From positions 1,736,001 through 1,800,000 of the forward strand of contig CM033404.1 of the NCBI GenBank assembly GCA_019426215.1: a stretch of 64,000 nt of DNA, read 5' to 3'. This stretch comes from Buddleja alternifolia (taxonomy: Eukaryota > Streptophyta > Magnoliopsida > Lamiales > Scrophulariaceae). Below, one piece after another: positions 37,997 to 49,966 of the stretch. The first letter of the stretch is position 1. The number at the start of each line of letters is the position of its first letter. The notes beneath the pieces are model-generated. The model was not told where the DNA came from and ran no database searches. It saw only the letters and a list, made by a program, of their open reading frames with translations. A program made the translations under genes and the position numbers.

Positions 37997-38187
37997 CTAT
38001 GATGCACGGACACTGAACACGAACACAGACACAAATACACGAATTTTTCTTTAAAAAATAGTACATAGACACGGCTAAGATACGAATGTTCATGTGTATT
38101 TTTTCTTTTCTCTCAATAGCTGAATACGGACACGGCACGTGTGCGACACTACACGGGATGATTTTTCGGAATGTCCGTGCATCATAG
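37997..38187. mobile_element. hAT-type MITE, perfect 16-bp terminal inverted repeat
   Basis: Both ends are CTATGATGCACGGACA in inverted orientation (37997-38012 and 38172-38187). Flanks are CTTGTCAC (37989-37996) and CTTATCAC (38188-38195), an 8-bp duplication with one mismatch, as expected for hAT elements. The 191-bp interior has further inverted similarity (GACACGG-type words) and no ORF. Confidence 0.75.
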
Positions 38188-38199
38188 CTTATCACCAAT

Positions 38200-39690
38200 C
38201 AAGTTTATTGTTCATTTTGAAGTAGTGTTTGGCAAAATGTGGACTTTGTTTCTCTTGAGCAAAAACCGTTAATCGCTTTTTATTTAATTCTGTATTGTTT
38301 GAAGTTTGAACATTGTTCTTTCGGTTGTGATCTATTATTAAATTAATGCCGTGAACCTAGGCGTGAAACCCGACACAGATGCACTGACACGTGCATATGG
38401 AATATTAGAATTCGATCTACAACAAGACAAACTAGAACTCTATCGATTAAAGTTTTTTGATATAATTTTTAATGAACAATTAACACTAATTAAATAGTAT
38501 TTATATTGTTCGTAATGGGCTACGAGCTGATTACGTTTTAGCCAGTCCATTTTATCAATAAATAAATGTTGATATAAATTCCATGACATTCGGCCCAAAT
38601 CTATTTCCCCACATGGCTCAATGTAGTAAATTACCCTGGTTCGTTATAGCGGCACGTCGAGTTGCTTTGGTTTTGATATAAATGAAGTTTTAATTGCCTA
38701 AAAAGAAGAAAAAAAGGTTAAACTCAAACTTGGATTCAGTTTATTAAGGTAGTAAAAATCAGATTGGAGAGTATCTAGTGAAATACATTGGAAAATTTTA
38801 ATTCGAACCTAATTTGAGTTTAAATATAATTAATTTATTTCGTATACAATTGCATGATAATATTTATTTTATTTTAAGAAAAATCGGTCTTATATATCTA
38901 TCTAGTTTTTGAAGATAACACATATTAAGAACTCACAAACGAACACAAAAAAATTCTTATGCAACTCCTATTCAATGAGAGATGAAACTCTCATTCGAGA
39001 GAAAAAACAAACTCTCATACGAGAAAAAAAATAAAATACTAAACAAAATATCTAAAACGCCATATAAAAACTTATGTATCGCTCGCCTTCTCTCTGTTCC
39101 TGTCTCTTTAGATCCATATCCGTTTCGTTAGATTTGAAGATGTGATGTACAACTTGAAGAAGGATGCTCCAACCCAACCCGCCGACGATGGTGATAACAT
39201 TGGTGAAGTAGAGGACTTCTTCACCAAGTCATTGCCGGCGGAGGAAAATAGAAGAAAAAAAAAGGTTAGGGTTTAAAGAGATGAGGAGTGAACTACTTGC
39301 ATGATAATATTAAGCACACTCATATTGCAAATTATACTAAAATAGTAAAATTTGGTCAAACGGGATCTCGACTATAATTTGCTTTGAATGAAGGCATGAG
39401 AAACTAGTACTTTTCATATGCCATGTTGCGGGATCAAGATTCGTTTTACGTGAGATGCGCGTGGAAGTGAGATTCGTTCGGCTCACGACAAACTTGAAAA
39501 TAAGTTAGTTAACTATGGACTGCACTTGCTCAGGTCAAACTGCATACGTACCCACTTCGATAGGATCAAGTCTCTTCATAGTTTTATTTGGTAATAACTC
39601 TCAAATGGCTCCAGCATTTTATCAATTCTCTCGAGTTTTGTTCTCTCTCGAGCATATAATCATTAATTATCATTAATTTGTCATATTTAT
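38200..39690. other. Gene-free AT-rich interval
   Basis: No gene is recognised. A 43-codon ORF at 39145-39276 (MYNLKKDAPTQPADDGDNIG start, Lys-rich end) is hydrophilic and has somewhat gene-like composition. It matches no family I know and has no visible exon partners. Confidence 0.35.
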
Positions 39691-39740
39691 AGTGCTAGCT
39701 ATGGGCTATGGGCTATGAGCTATGAGCTATGAACTATGGG
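39691..39740. repeat. Minisatellite of GCTATGRG octamers
   Basis: About six imperfect units alternate GCTATGGG, GCTATGAG and ACTATGGG. Confidence 0.8.
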
Positions 39741-40877
39741 CCAAAAGCCCTATAAATAGCTCATTTATCTACAACTATAATGTATGAGATAATCATAAAT
39801 ATAATTATCTTTGACCATTGATTAAGTATCATAGCCCATTTGCCATGTTGGGCCTATTCCGTAACGCTCACTAAACCGTAGGTTCGATCCATTTTGGATC
39901 ATATTTATTCTGATTAAACCATTTAGGCTATTTTTAGCCCAAATACAAGTTATTTACAAATATACTCTTAAGATTTCTATGGGACGACACTAATATAATA
40001 GTGTTTACACTATAATATAATTTGAGATTTCGAATTATAAAGCCCAAATAACTCAAGTTGGGGAAATTCGAAAAAAAGGAAGTGCGGCCCACAAATAAAT
40101 AAGACAAGACCCATTAAACTAAAAAAATCACAAGATGTGGGCTGATTTAATAAAAAATCAATAATCGAATTTGAAGAAATGAAGGGAGTCCAAAAGCCAT
40201 TAATCTACATTCAAGGAAGGCGCGCTAAGTTGAGAAATTTGAAAGGAACAGTTGGAGGCAGTTGAAGGCAGTTCCTGAAGAAGAAGAACGTGGGTTCCTC
40301 AAGTCCAAGATATATGTGGCCAAAAAAGAAAAAAAGAGGATCATCAGAATCAGAACTTCTACATTTTCATTTTTTTAGAATTAACTCTAGTTTTAGGAGT
40401 AGTTCATAGCGTAAATTAGGAGTAGCCGTAAAATAATTTAGTAGTTGCTTGTCAAGGATTTCAGGGATTCGGCTGCGAAGCTTGTATCTATAATCACTTG
40501 TAATCACGATCGAAAACTCTCGTGGAGGTATAAATTACCCTTTTTTCAGATTTAAGTATTTGATAGGTTAATTTTATTTTGACTTGAGTTATTCGATTAA
40601 TTGTTTTTACACTCGAAGTTAATAACCAAAGAATTAATTAAAGACTTGAACCACCATCCAGCGTATCGAACGCAGGGGTTGAAAGATAATCTCAAATTAT
40701 AAATTATCACGGGGCTTGGAACTACTATTCGGATCCACCTCATTCCATTTGTTTTATCGCGAAACAAATAGCATCATAAAGAAAAAAAATAAGGGACAAA
40801 CAAGATTCTTTTCAGTAAGAAATCTCAAACGATAATACAAATAACAAAAATAAAATGGGAATTTATGAAAATTGCAA

Positions 40878-40967
40878 GGAGAGATATCTCCAAATCTAAT
40901 CTCCAAGATTAACTTTCCTATTTGATATACAATTGGATTACGTTTCGGCCTAGGACTTGGAGAAGTT

Positions 40968-41006
<39 letters not shown>

Positions 41007-41236
41007 ACTATGTATATATAAGGGCTGTGCATGCCTGTAGTTGTAGGAGTTGGACCGAAGAATATCTCCAAATCTAATCTCCAAGATAAGCTTTCCTATT
41101 TGATATAGAATTGGACTACGATTACGTGTTGGCCTAGGACTAGGAGAAGCCCAACATACACTGATACACACACACATATATATATATATATATTAAGGGG
41201 TGTGCATGCCTGTAGGAGTTGGACCGAAGAAGCCAA
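40878..41236. repeat. Tandem duplication, about 175-bp unit with internal TA microsatellite
   Basis: Two direct copies run from TCCAAATCTAATCTCCAAGA (40890 and 41069) through CCTATTTGATATA and GGCCTAGGAC. Each then has a TA microsatellite, followed by GTGCATGCCTGTAG and GTTGGACCGAAGAA (before 41060 and 41235). The copies differ at several positions. The TA runs lie at 40970-41000 and 41175-41194. Confidence 0.8.
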
Positions 41237-41282
41237 TTAGGCCGTAATCAAATAAATTAATTGGTTCATCATCAAATTCTCG

Positions 41283-41550
41283 ATGGAATTTTTGACCCCA
41301 AAGGCGATCGTAAATCGAATCAAAGCCAAGGGTTTGCAGAAACTGCGATGGTACTGCTAGATGTGCCAAGAACAATGTCGCGACCAGAACGAATTCAATT
41401 GCCATTGTATGAGCGAGTCACACCAACGCCAGATGCAATCTTTGCCCAAAATCCGACCCGAATCGTCGAAGGTTAATCGAAAGGTGCAGCCACCGCATCG
41501 CTGCCGCCGCCGTCTACAACGAGTTCATCGCCGCCTATGTTAAAAATTAA
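41283..41550 (+). pseudogene. KIN17 N-terminal pseudogene fragment
   Basis: The reading frame begins MEFLTPKAIVNRIKAKGLQK, continues LRWYC, a TAG stop (41358-41360, where the family has Gln), then MCQEQCRDQNEFNCHCMSES and HQRQMQ. This is the N terminus of KIN17, a conserved DNA/RNA-binding protein with a C2H2-type finger (CxxC...HCMSESH). A frameshift follows near 41430: FAQNPTRIVEG is in another frame. After a deletion, SHRIAAAAVYNEFIA appears in a third frame. Homology then stops. The fragment is broken by a nonsense codon, shifts and deletion, lies directly beyond the 175-bp duplicated repeat, and looks like a captured or duplicated gene piece. Confidence 0.85.
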
Positions 41551-42685
41551 TGCACCTTATTGGACTAACTCTTTTATTATTTATGTTAGTTTAATTTGAT
41601 TTATTTCTGTTACTTCAATTCATAATTTGCACTTTATGTAATCGTTTATTTCAAGTTCAAGGCAATAAAAAATTTTATTCTCTGATTTTTGTCTCTTAAA
41701 ACTCCTCAATCCCGCCCAGATTAGATTAGTTTTGGATCCAAGCTTTTCTCTTTCTCCTTTTGGTAATGTAAAGAATTTAAAGTAAACGGTGAAACGTGAA
41801 ATTCGTAGTAGCTATTTCAATTAAAATAATCTAGTCGCCACATTATTTTTAGTCAAAATTCGCTGAGCAATATAGCCAAACTTAATCACCAATCACCATA
41901 TGTCCAGTAACATATTAAGAAATAAGTCTCTCTTAGAACAATTTATAAACCAACCACCGTTGGCCCATAATATTCCCATATAAAGTGACGAACTCTAAAT
42001 TCTTGGTAAAATTTTCGTCACATTAACGAAGATTATTCCTTGATTTAAATGTGTCGCACCTTCTAAACAGCAGTTTAAGAAATATCAGATAATAGAAATG
42101 TGCCTTAATTTTGTCACAGCCCACACTTGAATAGCTATTGGGCTGATCCATATACCGTGATTGAACAACCCTTGCGTCAAAATAACAAGTCCAATGATTT
42201 AGACTGAGTTCTCTAGAACTGAATTACCCAGGACAAAAGTTATTACTACACGATGATAGGGCGGTGAACAGGTCGAATAGAATTAAACACGTTATTGTTT
42301 AATCTTGTTTAAATTTTTATTGACATTCATATTTTGTATTTGAACTTGTTTCATTGTTAATCTAATTGAGCAACGAGCTTTAATCCAGGTAAATATGAGT
42401 CGCGTTCGAGTAGTTTATTTTTTGTACATATTTTATTATTTTTCATTAATGAGTCGAGTTTGAGCTGAACTTAAAATTTATCGAATACATAAAAAATTGT
42501 TCAATCTTAATTTGATATGTTAATAAATCTCTATCAAATATTCTAAAGTCGGGTATCGAATAATTTGAATAGTCAATCGGTGGAGAAAAGCAAGAGGTGG
42601 TTATTATTAGTTATTCTCTCCCTGGAAAAAGGACTAATCAATGAAAAACATTTTACCGCAAAAAAAATTCTCATTTTTTTCAGCA
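41551..42685. other. Region upstream of the first MATE gene
   Basis: No gene is recognised. Weak TCGAGTTTGAGC-type words at about 42250-42520 hint at a decayed relative of the hAT MITEs at 35520 and 54014. Confidence 0.4.
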
Positions 42686-42738
42686 TTTGGCGCTCCTCTC
42701 TGTTCTCTCTCTCTCTCTGCGAGAAACGGAGCGCCAAA
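42686..42738. promoter_or_regulatory. Inverted pair of TTTGGCGC (E2F-like) motifs in the MATE1 leader
   Basis: TTTGGCGCTCC (42686-42696) and GGAGCGCCAAA (42728-42738) form a perfect 11-bp inverted repeat with a 31-bp CT-rich spacer, ending 10 bases before the start codon. TTTGGCGC is the canonical E2F site. As RNA it could form a hairpin near the start codon. The same arrangement is kept in the tandem copy. Confidence 0.55.
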
Positions 42739-42748
42739 AATCTCAGCC

Positions 42749-45700
42749 ATGAATCTTAAAACCCTAACTCATCAATTTCACTGCCCTTATCTCCGAACTC
42801 CACACAAACATCTTAATTCAAAATTCACTTCACCTAAAACCAGTCTCCGAATTCTAAACCGCACAAACAATCGGCCTATTATCAGATATTGCATTGTTCC
42901 AAGCCATGGACTGGATAATGCTGCTCAAATTTCACCGACTGGAGAAGAAAAGGAAGAAGAAATAGCAGCGGTGTCGAAAACGCAGTTATTGGGAGAGATT
43001 TCTTCAAATAGTAGAGAAGAATTATCGGAGAATGTAAGTTTGTGGACACAAACAGTTGAGATTGTGAAGTTTTCTGGTCCTGCGGTTGGGCTTTGGATTT
43101 GCGGGCCGTTGATGAGTTTAATTGATACTGCTGTTGTTGGTCAAGGCAGCTCGGTTGAGCTTGCCGCTTTAGGTATATAAATTTAAGTTTTCCTTAGCTG
43201 TTCATAGTTTATCCATCTATTCAAATTGAATATCCAGTTAATAGACTGATTTGTTATGTTGAATTAGCTTGAATTTTGATATAATAACACTTTTGACTAG
43301 TTGACTAGTCGACAATGCCATAGGACATGCACCTTAATTTTCGAAGGATTGAATAGTATAATGTTATGGATAGCTTCTGATTCCCGATTAAAATTTCATC
43401 GTGCGTTTTCTTTGTATCTGGCAGGGCCAGGGACGGTGTTTTGTGATTATACAAGCTACCTGTTTATGTTCCTTTCGATTGCCACCTCAAATTTGGTTGC
43501 TACATCTCTTGCTAGGCAGGTCTGTTGATTGAAGTATATGATATGAAGTAATTTAAATATATTAGATTGCAAAAGAAATCTATGTAATGTCAACTGTGAA
43601 GTTTACTTAATGTAAGCTGTATGCTCTCGTGCAACTAAGTGTCACAGGACAAAAATGAGCTGCAGCATCAGATATCCATCTTGCTGTTTATTGGATTGGC
43701 CTGTGGTATTGGGATGCTTCTTTTTACGAAGTTCTGTGGCCGTTGGGCATTGACCGGTAAAGGAGCAACATACTTCAGCATTTCTTATCATGATTTTGTA
43801 TATTGTTCTGTTCTGACGAATATCTCTACATCAATTCCCAGTTTTTGCTGGCGCAAAGAATACAGATATTATAAATGCAGCAAATACATACATTCAGGTT
43901 TGTTAATCTCAACCTTGTTATTATTATCACTTATCAGTAAGCTTTTTGGCTACTTTGTTATTATGCTTACGCTGAACTATTGATCATTTCTTGGCATATA
44001 GTTTTAACAATTTCAAGATTAGGTCCTTCTGGACTGCACTCTAGATTTTGTCTTCGATGATAGTATAAGATACTCAATGTAAAATGTTTTGTTGATTAGA
44101 ACCATTAAATTATCCGCCCAAATATAAAGAGGAAAGGCTGCAATACTGTTCCCTTCAAGAGAAGCCTTGTTCTACGAAGGCATAAAATTTATGGCTGATT
44201 TCTGGTGGAGTATTCTTATTGTTTCTATCAATAACAATAGAATTTGAGATCTTTAATTCTAAAGGTTTTCAGCGACAGTTGCATATAAATCTTGTTTGCT
44301 AAAATTTCAATGTTTCCTTTTAACTTCATAACATGCAATATTTTTTGATTCCATTATTGAGTAATGTGCATATAAGAATTAGGAATTTTCTGGAAACTCT
44401 GTCATTGTACTTTTTATCCCGAACACTCTATTGATGACTTTTCAAAGTCATTCTAAATTTTGTTGCTAATATCTTGGAAATGTGTTTTTTGCGTTTGGTT
44501 GATTCATTCTCCCTTTGTTGGTTATAAATGGTGTACTTTTTCCAGATTCGGGGGTTGGTATGGCCAGCATGGCTTGTTGGATGGGTTGCTCAAAGTGCAA
44601 GGTCTGACATTGACTTTAAATGATGAATATGCTCTCTCTGCCTCCTACTAGTTTGCTTTATTTGAACTGATCTTCCTTCATTTTGGTTCACTGTTTACAG
44701 CTTTATGTTTTTATCAGAAAGCCAATTTAAATAAATGGCTTTGTGGTGATTAATGAGCTCACACTTTTCTCTTCAGAAGCTTTTGTACATGCAAATACAT
44801 AGTGCCTGATTAACTTTTTACGTATTCTCCTTATGGACCTGTCCTCTACTAATACTTAATCATTCTATTTTATAGCCGTGGTTGGTGAAACAGACTAAGA
44901 CTCTCTGAATATATTAGTTTAGAAGAGCTATATGCTTGATGCATAGCTTGAATCTGAAAATGGATTAAATTTCCTCTGATCTACTCACTTGTTCTGACAT
45001 GCAACAATATGAAACTATATTGATTGCAAATTCGGTTTCCTTCAATTGGAGTTCCCTGAATATGTTTGTTCTGGTTTAATTTATTGATGTACAGCTTAGG
45101 AATGAAAGATTCAATGGGACCTGTCAAGGCTTTGGCAGTTGCCAGTGCTATTAATGGCGTTGGTGATATAGTTTTATGCAGATTCCTAGGATTTGGTATT
45201 GCTGGAGCAGCATGGGCAACAATGGCGTCACAGGTGTGCTGTACAAGCATTTTGCTATCTTATTAGACGATTAAAAATCATTTAACAAATTGTAAATTTT
45301 CTTATCCTGTTCAATAAATATAAAAGCACTCTCTTCTGTTTTGTTATTACACTAATACATGGTCGTCATCGTAGGTTGTTGCTGCTTACATGATGGTTGA
45401 TGCTTTAAACAGAAAAGGATACAATGGTTTTGCCATCTCTGTTCCGTCACCTAATGAATTCCTTCAGATATTCACCATTGCAGCTCCAGCATTTGTGGCA
45501 ATTCTGTCAAAGGTTTATGATCCCATTCTGGATTCTGCATTCTACTACTCTCTTTCACTTTATCATACCATTTCTCTGACATATTTTGATATAGACAATA
45601 TTCTACGCTCTGCTTGTCTACTTTGCTACATCAATGGGTACAAAAACTGTTGCTGCTCATCAGGTTGCGTTTGCTGATATCTATGATGTTTCAAATTATG

Positions 45701-47463
45701 TACTGTACTTGACCTTTTTCAAAAATCATGAAAATTGACCCTCATCGATACCGAATCATTAGGTGATGATACAATTGTATTGCATATGTGCTGTTTGGGG
45801 CGAGCCTCTTTCTCAAACGGCCCAGTCATTTATGCCTGAGCTGATATATGGAGCCAATCGAAGTTTAGCAAAGGTTTGTGGTTCTTCTTAAGTTATACAT
45901 TAATTTTTATCATGTAGGTTTTATTTATACAGTTACAATAGGTTTTATTTATACCTCTGTAACTGCAACGAGCTCCAATAACGTCCAACAAATTCGCGGC
46001 GAAAATTCCAAGTATTTTTGTAGGACCACTAATTTAGATACTCATCTACTGCAATTTTACGTGTTTTGGTGTTCTCTCCTGTAATAATTTTCTGTAAGTT
46101 ATGATGAATAACAGGTTAAAGCACTACTTAAGACGCTGGTCATTATTGGCACAGTAAGCGGACTGATACTAGGATCTGTTGGTACATCACTTCCTTGGTT
46201 ATTCCCTAAAATCTTTTCCTCTGATCCTGAGGTCATACAGGAGGTTAGTTTCTTTCTTTCTTTTGTTCTTTTTTCAATGAAATAATAGAAGGCAATTCAT
46301 GTTTTTGGATTCTCTAGAGTGATGTGTAAGTTATATATAAATATATGTTCAGGTTGGTAAACTATAACTGCCTAGTGCTTCAATAAGCCAACATGTTTCT
46401 TTGCGATTATACAGGAAAAAGGAAAAGATATTTTGATTTATTCTGCTTTATGTGGTTAAAAATGCAAAATATCAACTCTACTTTATTGTGTTTACCTGGA
46501 AATAACTATCCTTCCGAAAAGCTTCACCAAATATATGCGTTGTTGCAAATCCTTGTTAGTGGGATTTGGGCAATAAACAGCTCATATTCCCCTGCAAGAC
46601 AAACAAAACATGTTTTAAACTGTAGCCAGTGAATTATCATGTTGTCGGTGTCGATGAAAAGGCTTTTATCTTGTAACCATTTAATTATATCTTATATGGT
46701 GCAGATGCACAAAGTTTTGATCCCTTTCTTCGTTGCATTATTTGCCGCACCCCCTATTAATTGCCTCGAGGGCACGTTAATGGTACGTAACTCTATCATG
46801 TATTGTCTTCGAAGTCTACACTTTTATTCACACTCTTGTTTTTGACCTAAAAGGTGCTTGTCAATTGTGCAGGCTGGGAGAGACTTCAAGTTCCTTAGTA
46901 TATCAATGAGTGGGATTGCTTGTTTAGGCACTCTTCTTCTGCTGGTATTTCATCATGTGTTTGATTTAAATCATTTATCTCTTTTTTCTTTTTAGTATTT
47001 CTATTACTGTTTAAAGTCCATTTTGGAGATTCCATGAGTAAACAATTCTACTGAACATTGTTACAGATTTTGAGCAGGAATGGTTATGGTTTAATTGGTT
47101 GTTGGTTCGGTCTCGTTGTGTTTCAATTGGTAAGTCTGTACCAGATTAATTCACTATTATACGTGTATGGTGGACCTTAAAGAGTCCCGCCACATGGATG
47201 AATGTGATGAGACCTTGGATTTGGCGAGAAACCAAAAAAGTATCTTATATTGTTTCCTTCACCACAATCCAGGGATCAAACATAACCTTCAAATAGTATT
47301 TCCTCTATAGCTTTATATTGTTGTAACTCATTCAATTGGGTTAACTCTTGTTTCTATACAGTCTCTATTTACTACTCTGCTGCGGCGGCTGACCTTACCA
47401 GATGGGATGCTATATTCTGAAGACTGGAGTAGCAATCAACTTGGGAAGCTGAAAACTGTATAG
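42749..47463 (+). CDS. DTX46: Chloroplast MATE carrier, DETOXIFICATION 46/EDS5-like, copy 1
   Basis: Fourteen exons join in frame: 42749-43172, 43425-43519, 43648-43756, 43842-43897, 44546-44601, 45095-45233, 45375-45512, 45595-45663, 45763-45873, 46115-46243, 46705-46782, 46873-46944, 47067-47129 and 47362-47463. They give 546 aa. The first ~100 residues are Ser/Arg/Asn-rich and then acidic, fitting a plastid transit peptide. The MATE core begins [20 protein letters not shown], with [20 protein letters not shown], then [20 protein letters not shown] and [20 protein letters not shown]. About 12 membrane segments are expected. Arabidopsis EDS5 exports salicylic acid or its precursor from the chloroplast for defence, and EDS5H/DTX46 is its close relative; the substrate here is inferred. 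The start ATG was chosen over an upstream in-frame ATG (42641) because copy 2 begins at the same MNLKT. Confidence 0.92.
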
Positions 47464-47837
47464 TTTGTTGGGCTTGAAAGTTGAAAATGGAAATTGAAGT
47501 CATTGAGCCAGATATTCTGGTATTATATCCACGAACAATACACATAATCTGTATGATAATTGTTAACAAAATTACTTTTCCACTGAAACCACACAAAATT
47601 CCAAATAGAAATTTCTTATATGCACGGGGCTCGGCCTACACCAAACAATCCAAATAATGCCACATCAGCACCGTGACCGACTATGTCACTGCTAATATGG
47701 TATCATTCAGAGCCTTTCGTTTTTGAGGCCCGATTCATATACGAATTAACACGTTACCTCCAAAATGGTTGTGTTTCAAAATGCTTTTCTTGGTATTTGT
47801 ACATATTGAAATTGACAAATTGTTTAATCTTTTAAAA
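47464..47837. other. 3' flank of the first MATE gene
   Basis: The probable 3' UTR lies here. No other feature is visible. Confidence 0.4.
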
Positions 47838-48681
47838 GGGAAAATTATTTTTTTAGTCTGTTAACTTGGTCTCCTTTGTGTTTTAGTCCGTTAACTTGGC
47901 ACCTTAAAAATTTAGTTCGTTATCTTGGTATTTTTTTTATTTTGGTCATTTCCATTGATTTGGGGATAAATTCAATCTTAATTTGGGGATAAATTGCAAA
48001 TGGAGAGAAAATTTGGGGGAAATTGTTGATGGGGGGAAATTGAGGGGGAAATTCACTAAAAAAATTGAAAAAATCGAAAAAATTCATTAAAAAATTTAAA
48101 AAATTCATTAAAAAAAATCTTTGGATTAAAGAAAAAAATTCATTAAAAAATGAAAAAACCGAAAAATATTCATTAAAAATTTTTAAAAATTGAAAAAATT
48201 CATTAATTTTTTTTTAAATTTGAAAAATCTGAAAAAATCCTAAGAAATATGAAAAAACCGAAAAAATTCATTAAAAAATTAAAAAAATTGAAATCCGAAA
48301 AAAAAATTGGATTTTTTTTCGGATTTCAATTTGTTCAACTTTTTTGGATTTCAATTTTTTCGGTTTTTTTTCAAATTTTAAAAAAAATTTAATGAATTTT
48401 TTTTCGATTTTTTAATGAATTTTCTTCTTTAATACAAAGAATTTTTTTTAATGAATTTCAATTTTTTAATGAATTTTTTCGGTTTTTTCAATTTTTTAAA
48501 TTTTTTGAATGAATCCTCCTCCCCCCCATTTTCCCTCCATTTGTAATTTATCCCCAAATCAGTGGAAAGGACCAAAATTAAAAAAAATTCCAAGATAACG
48601 GGCTAAATTTTTAAAATGTCAAGTTAACGGACTAAAACGCAAAAGAGGCCAAGTTAACAGACTCAAAAAATAATTTTTCCT
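47838..48681. mobile_element. Long foldback MULE-type MITE, perfect 9-bp duplication
   Basis: CTTTTAAAA flanks both sides (47829-47837 and 48682-48690). The left arm starts GGGAAAATTATTTTTTTAG and runs through TTTTAGTCCGTTAACTTGG to GATTTGGGGATAAATT. The right arm read backwards starts AGGAAAAATTATTTTTTGAG and repeats the same landmarks. Beyond these ~170-bp repeats, the interior (FEW-type AT repeats of AAAAATTCATTAAAAAA and its complement) continues to fold back almost to the centre near 48310. It has no ORF. Confidence 0.85.
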
Positions 48682-49240
48682 CTTTTAAAATGACATATCA
48701 TTTTGGTTTTGAAATTTTCTTTTAAAATGACATCATTTTGGTTTTGAAATTTTCAATATTACTAAGATTGCAAATTTCTAATAACTTAGTATTGGGACTA
48801 TTCGAATCGTATCTAATGCCCTTCATAACTTGGAAATGGGACCAATCATTTTGCAGAAACAATGAAAAATAACTAATACAATGAAAAGTACAATTTGATT
48901 CAGTAATTTTACTACCTTGCCATATACATAAAGCGTTGTTCGAAGAATTTTGGTTGTAAATAAAACGTGTTCGCTGAAATAGCAAAAGGAAGCTCCACCG
49001 TTGGTTCGGAAAAGGGCAAAATAAATGTGCACGACAAAAGGCAAATAAAAACAAAACATAAAAGAAGAAATATTTTGTCCCCTGTCTCCTCTTATAATTT
49101 CATAGACTTTTTATATTTTTCTTTTCCAAAAATAAATAAATAGGAATTTCCAAAATCAGAAAGAAAAGAGAAAAAGTGGAGGACGTTATTAGTTACGTGT
49201 CTCAGTTGAACGCTTTCCAAATCTTAATAATATGCATCTT
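48682..49240. other. Spacer between elements
   Basis: CTTTTAAAATGACAT followed by CATTTTGGTTTTGAAATTTTC occurs twice in tandem (48682-48715 and 48719-48751). Otherwise nothing is recognised; the minus-strand ORFs at 48722-49059 have no family match. Confidence 0.4.
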
Positions 49241-49618
49241 AAAGGCAATATTACTCATAGTTCTTAAAGTTTTGTATTTGCATCATTTTAATTTTTGAAA
49301 TATTAAATATTTTGTTGTCAACCTCAAAGTTTAATTTTTGTTTCAATTTCGCCATTTTTCAATTAATTTTAAATGGATCGGGCTATGTGTGCAATTCAAA
49401 TGTCAAATAACAACATCATATACACATTGTATTTACCCCTAAAAAACGACATTTGAGGTGCACATACTCCTTCAAACTAAAACGATTCAAAAAATTGTCA
49501 AAAAAACAAAATTGAAACAAAAATTAAACATTGCGAACGATAAGCATTACGTTTGATACTTTAATTACTAAGACGATACAAAAATCAAACTTCATACACT
49601 ATAAAAGATATTAACCCA
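49241..49618. mobile_element. Foldback MITE, superfamily unassigned
   Basis: The left arm (GTTCTTAAAGTTTTGTAT, then AGTTTAATTTTTGTTTCAAT) pairs with the right arm read backwards (GTGTATGAAGTTTGATTTTT, then TGTTTAATTTTTGTTTCAAT). The ends are approximate and no target duplication was found. Confidence 0.55.
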
Positions 49619-49634
49619 TAAATATATAATAAGA

Positions 49635-49813
49635 GGAAATTCTAATCCACACTCAATCTGACCTAACTCAAATATAATTCATCAAAAAATTGAATTACAC
49701 TTACAATATAATTGATCACATTACACTTAAAAAATTGAATTACACTTACAATATAATTGATCAAAGATCAACTAATTACACTTAAATTGGGGCATATCGG
49801 GCTAAAATTTCCC
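49635..49813. mobile_element. Short MULE-type MITE upstream of the second MATE gene
   Basis: The ends are GGAAATTCTAATCC and, read backwards, GGGAAATTTTAGCCC. Flanks ATAATAAGA (49626-49634) and TTAATAAGA (49814-49822) match at 8 of 9 bases. The interior has two copies of TTGAATTACACTTACAATAT. A related sequence occurs at 61731. It lies about 150 bp upstream of the MATE2 start codon, so it may be part of that promoter. Confidence 0.6.
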
Positions 49814-49889
49814 TTAATAAGAAATATTTTCCATTTATAGTCCATCCCACCCCCACTCTCTTTCCAATTTCTTGTCATTCATTCAGCCG

Positions 49890-49946
49890 TTTGGCGCTCC
49901 TCTCTCTCTCTCTCTTCTTTCCCTCTCTACAGAATACAGCGCCAAA
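49890..49946. promoter_or_regulatory. Inverted pair of TTTGGCGC (E2F-like) motifs in the MATE2 leader
   Basis: TTTGGCGCT (49890-49898) and AGCGCCAAA (49938-49946) are perfect 9-bp inverted repeats around a CT-rich spacer, ending 20 bases before the start codon. This matches the MATE1 leader in order, orientation and spacing, whereas the flanking leader sequence has drifted. Confidence 0.55.
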
Positions 49947-49966
49947 AAAGGAAAGAAAGTTCAACC

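Noticed and set aside
39145..39276. 43-codon ORF (MYNLKKDAPTQPADDGDNIG start)
   Set aside because: Its composition is hydrophilic and somewhat gene-like, but I recognise no family and no flanking exons; it is kept only as a remark.
42250..42520. Possible third copy of the GAGCTCG-rich hAT MITE
   Set aside because: Only scattered words are shared (TCGAGTTTGAGC, TTGTACATATTTTATTATTT); ends and duplication cannot be located.
42641..42748. Upstream in-frame ATG extending MATE1 by 36 residues
   Set aside because: The extension crosses the CT-rich leader and inverted motif pair; copy 2 and its conserved start support the ATG at 42749.
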